DNA of 64,000 nt from the NCBI RefSeq assembly GCF_009604405.1, contig NZ_WEGK01000017.1, positions 1 through 64,000 on the forward strand, read 5' to 3'. The position numbers and the translations under genes are program-made. Below, piece after piece: positions 20,101-29,100 of this stretch. The notes below the pieces were generated by a model. The model worked only from the letters and a program-made list of their open reading frames with translations, had not been told where the DNA came from and did not search any database. How positions within the stretch are numbered: the first letter of the stretch is position 1; every line of letters starts with the position of its first letter. The DNA comes from Nocardia macrotermitis (lineage in GTDB: Bacteria > Actinomycetota > Actinomycetes > Mycobacteriales > Mycobacteriaceae).

Positions 20101-23100
20101 ATTCGCTGAGTTCCGGTTCTGATCGGTCGTCGGATGAGGCTGCGGGGACGGTTTCGTCGGGTGATGTTCTCGCTGAGGCTGATTCGTTGCGTTCGGACTC
20201 CGGCCTCTTGCCTCGCAGGGTTACCGATTGGTCGCCGCAGTCCGAGGTTGCGGGTGATGTTGCGGCGGAGTCGGATTCGCTGAGCTCCGCGTCGGGCCGT
20301 TTGCCGCGTCGGGGTGGAGGGATGCCACAGGAGTCCGGGACCTCGGGGGATGAGGTTTCCGAATCCGAATCCTCGAGTCTTGAACCTGGTCGTTTGCCGC
20401 GTAGGGCTCGACAATCGTCGCTCGAGTCCGGGATCTCAGGGGATGAGGTTTCCGAATCCGATTCGTCGAGTTCTGAACTCGGTCGTTTGCCGCGTCGGGC
20501 GGCTGGGCGGTCGGCGCAGGAGTCCGAGGTCGCGGGGGATCGGGCTGCGGAGTTGGATTCGTCGGGGTCCGGGTTCGGGCTGGTAGCGCGTCGTGGGAGT
20601 GAGGATGTGCCTGCGGCCGCGGATGATGTTGTGGCGGAGTCTGTTTCGCGTTCGGTGGCCGGGCGGTTGCCGCGTCGGGCGGCCGGGTGGCGGCCGCGGG
20701 GGGAGACGTCGGGGAGTGTTGACGGGCGGGGCGAGGCGGATTCGGCGTCGCGTTCGGAGGCTTCGGGGCTGGAATCGAATCCGGTTGAGTCCGTGCGTGG
20801 GCAGGAGTCTGTGCCCGAGGTGACGGCTGCGGGGCAGGGCTCGGATGGGTTGCGGTCCGGGTTGTCTTCGTTGCGGGCCGGGTTCGATCGTGGGTTGCGG
20901 TCCGGGGGTGGGGTCTCGGTTTCCGGGGACGAGTCTGCGGCGGAGCGGTTCGCGGAGTCGTCGGGGGAGCAGACGGGTCTTCCTGTGCGGGACGGTGGGG
21001 CGGCGGAGCCTGCACCGAAGTGGTTGTCGGACAACGACTCTCAGGCCGCGATGGACACGACGCTGTTGCCGCTGCGGTCGGAGCCGTCGGAGTCGGACGT
21101 TGTCGGGGAATCGGATACGTTCGACGCCGAGGGACGGGTGGACGCCGAGACGGTGCCGCTGTCGCCCGCGCAGGAGTGGTTGTGGGCGCTGAATCAGGTG
21201 GAAGACGGTGCGGGCGGGCATGTTCCGGCTGCGTATCACCTGCCGTTCGCGTTGCGGCTGGCCGGAAGTCTGGACGTGGAGTCGCTGGGGGCGGCGCTCG
21301 ATGACGTGATCGCTCGGCACGAGGTGCTGCGCACGGTGTATCCGGCTGCGGGAGAGTCGGATTCGGCCGGTTCGGCGGAATCTGTTGCGGTGCAACAGGT
21401 GTTGCCCGCCGAGGCGCGACGGGCGTTGACGGCTCGGCGTATCGCCGGTGCCGAGGTCGCGGCGGCGGTGCGGGAGCTGGCTGCCGCACGGTTCGATGTG
21501 ACCACCGACCTGCCGCTGCGGGCGCAGTTGTTCGAAATCTCCGATCTGGCACCGGGTTCGCGGCGGGAGTACGTGCTCGCCGTGGTCGTGCACCGCATCG
21601 CGGCGGACGGCTCCGCGCTCGGCCCGATCGTCGCCGATCTGATGGCGGCGTACGTGGCGCGGACCGCGAACCATTCGCCGCGATGGGCACCGCTGTCGGC
21701 GCAATACGCGGATTACGTGCGCTGGCAGCGATCCATGCTCGGCTCGCAGTCCGATCCGGAATCGGTTGCCGCACAGCAGATCAGCTACTGGCGTGACGAA
21801 CTCGCGGGACTGCCCGAGGTGCTCGAGCTGCCCGGTGGCCGCCCGCGACCGGCCGTGGCGTCGATGGTCGGCGCGTGGACCGGTGTGCACATCGATGCCG
21901 CCACCCACACCGCCCTGTTGGAACTCGCGCATACCCATGCGACGACCCTGTTCACCGTCCTGCACACCGCCGTCGCGGCCTTCCTGGCCCGCCTGTCCGA
22001 CGGCGACGACATCGCGATCGGAACGTCGGTCCCGGGTCGGGCTGCGGGCGAATTCGAGGATCTGATCGGGACATTCGTCAACACGGTCGTCCTGCGCACC
22101 CGCCTGGATCCCGCGGAGTCGTTCAGCGACTTGCTGATTCGCCAGCGGGACCGGCACGAGCAGGCGTTCGCACACGCGGACCTGCCGTTCCCGACCCTGG
22201 TCGAGGCACTCGGCACCGATCGATCCACGGCCCACAACCCGCTGTTCCAGGTAGGTGTCTCGGTGCAGGCCCCCGCCCGCACCACGGTGGACCTCCCCGG
22301 CCTGACGGTCGAGAACATCGACCTCGATCCGGAAACCTCCCCGGTAGACCTGAATTTCACCGCCACCGAAACCTACGACTCCGACGGCACCCCCTCCGGT
22401 ATCGAAGGCCGAATCACCTACGCCACCGACCTTTTCGCCCCCACCGCAGCCGACACCCTGGTCACCGACCTGACCACTCTCTTGACCACCTTGGTCACCG
22501 ACCCCACCCACCCCCTCGGCTCCCTCGGCATCGGCACCCCCACCCGTCCGACCGAACCCGGCGACCCGGACGCCGCCGCGAATCCCCCCGAACCTTCTGC
22601 TGCCCAGCCGATCTCGGCCGCTCCGGAAGACCTCCCACTGCCCTCGTTGGCTCGACGCCACGAAACCACCACTCCCGCAGCTGAATACGACAACACCGTA
22701 TGGCAGCCACCCCACACCCCCAGCTCCACCGACCGGAACGATACTTCCGCTCCGCGAGGCATCGTCCCCGCCGACGAACGCACAACGCTGCCCCCCCTAC
22801 CCGGTCGCCGCGGAACTGCCGCAGCCGGATCCGCCGGTGCCAGCGATGCGCCGGACCCGTCCCGTGATTCCGGACCCGCAGATCCGAGTGATGCCGCGGA
22901 TCACCGCGACATCGCCGCCGACGATGAGCCCGCGACATTGCCGCCGCTGTCCGCGCGTCGCGGAACTGCCGCTGCCGGATCCGCCGGTGCCAGCGATGCG
23001 CCGGACCCGTCGCGTGGTGCCGGACCCGCAGATCTGGATGATGCTGCGGATCGTCGTGACATCGCCGCCGACGATGAGCCCGCGACATTGCCGCCGCTGT

Positions 23101-26100
23101 CCGCGCGTCGCGGAACTGCCGCTGCCGCAGGTGAATCCGACGATCGAAATGTGTTGCAGTCGTACCGCCCCAACGATCTGGGTGATGTTGCCGATCGTCG
23201 CGGCATTGCCGCCGATGAGGTCCCGCCGCTGCCCGCGCGTCGCGGAACCGCTGCGGCCGGTGGATCCGAGGGCGAAAGTGAGTCACTCCGCAACTCCATC
23301 CCGACCGACCGGGATGATGCTGCCGGACCCGTTCTGCCGACGTTGCCGTCCCGCCGCCGTGCCCCTGAATCCGACGGCCGCAGCGATGCGTCGGAGTCGG
23401 TCCGTGGCTCCGGCTACAGCGATCTGGAAGATGCTGACCGTCGTGGTGTCGTAGCTGGCACTGAGGCTGCTGCGTTGCCGTCGCGTCGCGGAACCGCGGC
23501 AGTCGAATCCGGCGGCGACAATGATGTGTCGCAGTCGCTTCGCAGCTTCGGTTCCACCGATCAGAATGATGCGACCGATCACCGTGATACCGATGTGTCG
23601 GCGTCCCTTCGTGGCTCCAGCTCCGACGAACCCGATGATGCAGCCGGTCGTCACGGAACTGCCGCAGCCGAATTCGGCGGTGACAGTGATGTGTCGGATT
23701 CGCCTTTTGGCTCCGGCCGCGGCGGTTCGGGTGAGGTTGCCGATCAGCGCGGTATAGCCGCGGCTGATGAGATCGGTTCTCTGCCGCAGCTACCCGCGCG
23801 TCGTGGAATTGCCGCTGCCGCAGGTGGATCCGATGGCGATAATGATGTGTCGAAGTCGCTTCGCAGCCCCGGTTCCGACCGGAACGATGCTGTCGGTCGG
23901 CGCGGACTGTCGTCGTTGCCTTCGCGTCGCGGAACTGCCGCTGGCGCAGGCGGATCCGATGGTGACAGCGAGCTGTCGTCTCGTGGTTCGGGCCTCGGTG
24001 GGCTGGGTGATGCTGCGGATCGTCGTGGTGATGAGGCTGGTGCTTTGCCGCTGCTGCCTTCGCGCCGTGGTATCGCCGCTGTCGAGTCCGACGGTGGCAA
24101 TGGTGTGTTGGAGTCGGTTCGTGGTTCCGGCTATGGCGATCCGGGGGATGGTGATCGTCAGGGTGTTGTTACTGGTGAGGAGGTTGCGTCGCTGCCGCAG
24201 CGGCGTGGGATTGCCGGTGGGGCAGGCGGTGACGGCGATGAGGTGCGGTCGGCCTGGAGTGCTGGTGATTCGGGGGTTGGGGAGTTCGGGGATGGGCCGA
24301 CGTTGGTTTCGGTGCTCGAGGATGCGGTGGCGGCTGGGCCGGAGGCGGTCGGGATCATTGCTTCTGCGGGGGCGGATGGGCTCGGAGCGGAGGTTGCGCT
24401 CGGGGAATTGGATGGGTGGGCCAATCGGCTTGCCCGGTATTTGATTTCGTTGGGGGTGGGGCGGGGATCCGTTGTGGCGCTGGCTGTTCGGCGGTCGGTG
24501 GATCTCGGTGTGGCCGTGTTCGCGGTGGCCAAGGCCGGGGGTGCGGCGTTGCCCATCGATCCGGAGGGGGAGGCGGAGCGCAATCGGGAGATTCTGGCGG
24601 GGGCGGGGCCGGTTTGTGTGCTGGCCGATGCGGAGTATCCGTTCGTGGCGTCGAATCGCCCCGGTGGTGACGGCAGTTTCGATGCGCCGACCGAACTGCT
24701 CACTCCGATCGGGCGCACGCCCGCGCATCGGCCCGCCGCGGGCGGACAGCCGATGGTGGTGCGGGTCGACAAGCTGAATCTGGACGGTATCCCGATCCAT
24801 CAGCTCACCGACGCGGAGCGGATCGAACCGTTGCGCGCGGATCATCCGGCCTGGATCATCCAATCCGCCGGAGCCGATCGCGTGGTCGTCCCGCATGCCG
24901 GTGCCGTGGCGCAATTGACCGGCAGCACAACCGAATTCGGCCTGGATGCCGACGATCGGGCACTGCTGGCGACGGCTGCGACATTCGATCTGGCGGCATG
25001 GGAATTCTGGACGGTCGCACTGGGCGCCCCGGTCCAACTCGGTGAGCAGGCCGCACGCCCGCGCACGATTCCCGAACTCATGGCCGCCGCGGTGGCCTCG
25101 AACCCGAACGGTCCGGCGGTGGTGTTCCGGGGCCGCAGCTTCACCTACACCCAACTCGACCGCGCCTCGTCCAAGCTGGCCCGGCGGCTCGTGCAACTCG
25201 GCGCGGGCCCGGAAAAACCGGTGGCCGTGGCGATTCCGCGTTCCCTCGAGGCGCTGGTGACGCTGTGGTCGGTCGCCAAGACCGGCGCGGCGGTGGTACC
25301 GGTCGAGCCGAGCCTGCCCGGTGATCGGATCACCGATCTGGTGTCGGATTCCGGTGCGATCCTGGGCGTTACGGTGCGCGCGGTCGTCGCGGGCCTGCCG
25401 CAGATCGCAGGCGAATGGCTGGTGCTGGACCACCCGAATTTCGCCGCCCAGGTGGATTCGCAAGCGGGCGAGCCGATTTCGGACGACGAGCGGATCACCG
25501 GCCTGCTGCCGGACGACGGCGCCTACGTCCTGTACGGCGCGGCCGACGTCGACCACAGCCAGGGCGTCGTGGTCGCCCACGAGGATCTGGCCGACCTGGC
25601 CGAACAGGCGAGTCACTATCGCCTGCACCATGATTCGCGCGTCCTGGCCCTGGCCGCCCCCTCCTCGGACGAGGCGGTGCTGGAACTGGTCCTGGCCCTC
25701 GGCGCGGCCGCGGCACTGGTCGTGGCCCCCGCGACCATCGGCGGCGGCCCCGAACTCGCGCGCCTGATCCGCGCCGAACACGTCACGCACGCCTTCCTCC
25801 CCGAGGCCGCCCTGCGCACGGTGGACCCGGCATCCCTGGACGGCGTCGAGGTCGTGGTCACCGATCGCCCTGTGGCGGAAGAGTATTCGCCCGTCGCCGA
25901 CACACCCACGGCCGAAGATCACTGGGACTCCGAACAGTCCGGATATCCGCAGCAACCGGATTACTCCGCTCACTCAGCGCAGACCGGATATTCGGAGCGG
26001 TCCGACTACGCCGAGCAGTCGGGCCGACCGGAGTACGCCGAGCAGTCGGGCCGACCGGAGTACGCCGAGCAGTCGGAGTGGTCCGACGATGTCGACCATT

Positions 26101-29100
26101 CGGAACAGTCCCACTACGCCGAACAGTCCGCTCACGGCGACAGCTTCGACTCTGCCGATCACCTCGACCACCCTGACTACTCGGACCACCCTGACTACTC
26201 GGACCAGCCCGATCACCCCGAACAAGACACCCCGTCCGAACGCCGGATGACCCCCGCGGAACGCATCATCGCCGAGGCCCGAGCCAGCGCCCCACCCCCG
26301 GAGGAATTCGACAGCCTCACCGCCCTGGCCGCCCCGGTACGCATCTCCACGCGCCAGGTCTCCCCGGACCGAGGCACTCCGGTTCCCGCCCTCCCGCAAC
26401 GCCGTACACATGCGGCCGACCCCGCCGAACCGGAAGCGCTACCCGCATCGGAATCCGAACCGAGCGAACACAATTCACTCCCGCTCCCACCACGGGCGGT
26501 TCGCCAACTGGAGATCGATCCCTCCGGCCGCGAAAGCCGCGCGATCGCCCTGGACATCCCACCCGGGGTGTCCACGGAGAGCATCCGCACCGCCGTCCAG
26601 ACCGTGCTGAACCGCCACCCGCTGCTCTCGGCCCGTCTCGCGGTCCCCGGCCGCTCCGGTGACGACCCGCTGCGCGCCTGGTCGCCGGTCTTCGCCGGTT
26701 CGGCCCGCGACGCCCGTCTGGTACTCGCGCAGACCCCCGCCGACACCTCACCGCGCCGCTTCGTCCACTCCGAGGGCGTCGCGGAGATGGCGGTGCGCAC
26801 CCTGGCCGTGGAACTGGATCCCGGCCAGGGCCGCAACATCGGCTTCGGCCTGATCGACCCACCGGAATCGATTGACCCGCAAAATGATTCACGCACCTTG
26901 GTGATAGCCGCCAACGGCCTGATCGTGGACGACACCTCGTGGCGGATCATCATCGATGAGCTCGCCCGAGCATGGTCGAACGACCCGACACTCGACGACT
27001 CCGCCCGAGCCCCCGAGGAACTCGCCCACGCCCTGACCCGCACCGACGACTCCCTCCGCAACGAGGTGTCGTGGTGGCAGCGCGCACTGGCCGACCTCCC
27101 CGCCGAAACTCCCCTCGACGGTGTGGATCTCACCGCGCGCGGCCGAGTCTCGCTGGTGATCACCGCCGAGGGCGCGGCAGCGGTCGCCGCCGTGGCGGAC
27201 GCATACCGCGCGAACGTCGAGGACGTCCTGCTGACGGCATTGGCACTGGCCATGCTCCCGGATACCCACGCGGCGAGAACCCTCGGCCGCGCGGTACAGC
27301 TGACCGTGGACGCCAGGACCCTCACCGCAGCCGAATCGGTAAGCGCGGTAGGCGGTTTCACAGCCACCTACCCTTTGGCCCCGAATATCGACGGCATCGA
27401 TCTGGACCAGGCCCTGAACGGCGGCGCAGCGGCCGGTGCGGCCATCTCCCTGATCAAGGAACAGCGTCGCACGGTGCCCGCGAGCGGCGTGCGATACGGC
27501 CTGCTGCGTCATCTCGACCCGTCCACCACCGCCGCGATGTCCGCACTCGCCCAGGGCCGCACCGCATTCCGCTACCGCGACCTGCGCCCCGCGCGCCCCT
27601 ACCCGGACACTCCGTCCGCGGACCTGCTCCTGGACATCACCGTGGACGCGACCCCGGAAGGCTTCCGCGCCCGATTCGACTACGCGTCAGCGGTTCTGGA
27701 CGCCGATGAGGTCAAAGAACTTGCCGGACACTGGGTCCGCTCCCTGGGCGGCCTCGCCGAACACGGAACCCACCAGGAGGCAGGCGGTTTCACGCCGTCC
27801 GACTTCCCGATGGTGCCGCTGACCCAGGACGATATCGATCGCCTGCACCACGTGCACCCGGATCTCGCCGAGATCTGGCCGGTATCCCCGGGCCAGGCGG
27901 GCCTGCTCGCGACCGCGCACACCGCCGGCAGCGGCCAATTCGCCGTCGACCTGCGCGGCGCACTGGACGACCGGCGCCTGCGCCTGTCCGCACAGGCGGT
28001 GCTCGACCGGCACGACGGCCTGCGCGTGGCCTTCGGCGAATGGGCCGGCGGCCCGGTCCAGGTGGTGGAGAATCCCGTCGATATTTCCTGGCGGACAGTC
28101 GATTTCACCGATCTGGCGACCGCCGAGGCGCGCCTCGAGATGGAGCGCTACCAGACCGCGGACCGGCTCGCGCCGTTCGATCCGAACTACGCCCCGCTGA
28201 TCCGCATCGCACTGCTGAAATCGTCGGATACCGCGCACCGGGTGCTGCTCACCGCGCATCCGCTGCTGCTCGACGACCGATCGCTGCGACTGGTGATGCG
28301 CGACCTGCTGACCGTCTACGCCCGCGGCCCGCGCTCCCGGCAACTGCCCGAGGTGTATCCGCTCAGCGCTTACCCGACGTGGCTGGCCGCGCAGAACGGC
28401 CCCGCGGCCCGCGCGGTCTGGCGGGAGGCATTGGCCGGCCATCACGCCCCCGCCCTGCTCGCGCAGACCGACCTCGAAACCTCCTCGGCCACAGCCGAAG
28501 TCGCAGTGGACGTGCAGCCCGCCGACGCCGCCGGACTCGGTGCGCTGGCCACCCGCCTAGGCGTCACGGTGCCGATGGTGGTGCAGGCCGCGTGGGGTCT
28601 GCTGCTCGCCCGGTTCACCGCTCGCGACGACGTCGTGTTCGGTGTCGCCGCGCCCGGACGTTCGCCGGAGGTGCCGCATATCGACGCCCTGGTGGGCCGG
28701 TTCGGCGGCATCGTCCCGATGCGGGTGTACCCGGAAGCGGGGGAGTCGACCGAGGAGTTGCTGCTGCGGATCCGGGCCGACTGGTCCGCGCGACCCGGCT
28801 ACTACTGCCCGAGCCAGGCCGATATGGCCCGGTCGCTGGGCGTGGATCGGCTGCTGGATTCGGTGGTCGTATTCCGCGACGACGGCGCCGACCTGGCCGA
28901 ATTGTCCGGCATCGTCGACGGTATCCGCATCGCCGGAGTGGATTCCGCACCTGCGTTCGCCGATCGGGTCGCGGTGGCGGTGGTCTTGAACGGGCCGAAC
29001 CGGCTGACGCTGCGCTATTCGACCGAAGCAGTCAGCGAATCCGTGGCGAACACGCTGGCCGACGGCCTGACATCGGTGATCCGGCAGATCACGGCAGCGC

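Noticed and set aside
19167..21140. LPxRR motifs as sortase sites
   Set aside because: Sortase signals are LPxTG near the C-terminus with a membrane anchor; these are internal, lack TG and the protein has no signal peptide.
15432..26490. Tandem repeats considered as a CRISPR array or transposon-borne repeats
   Set aside because: The repeats are in frame, of variable degeneracy, have no unique spacers of constant length and encode a consistent low-complexity protein.
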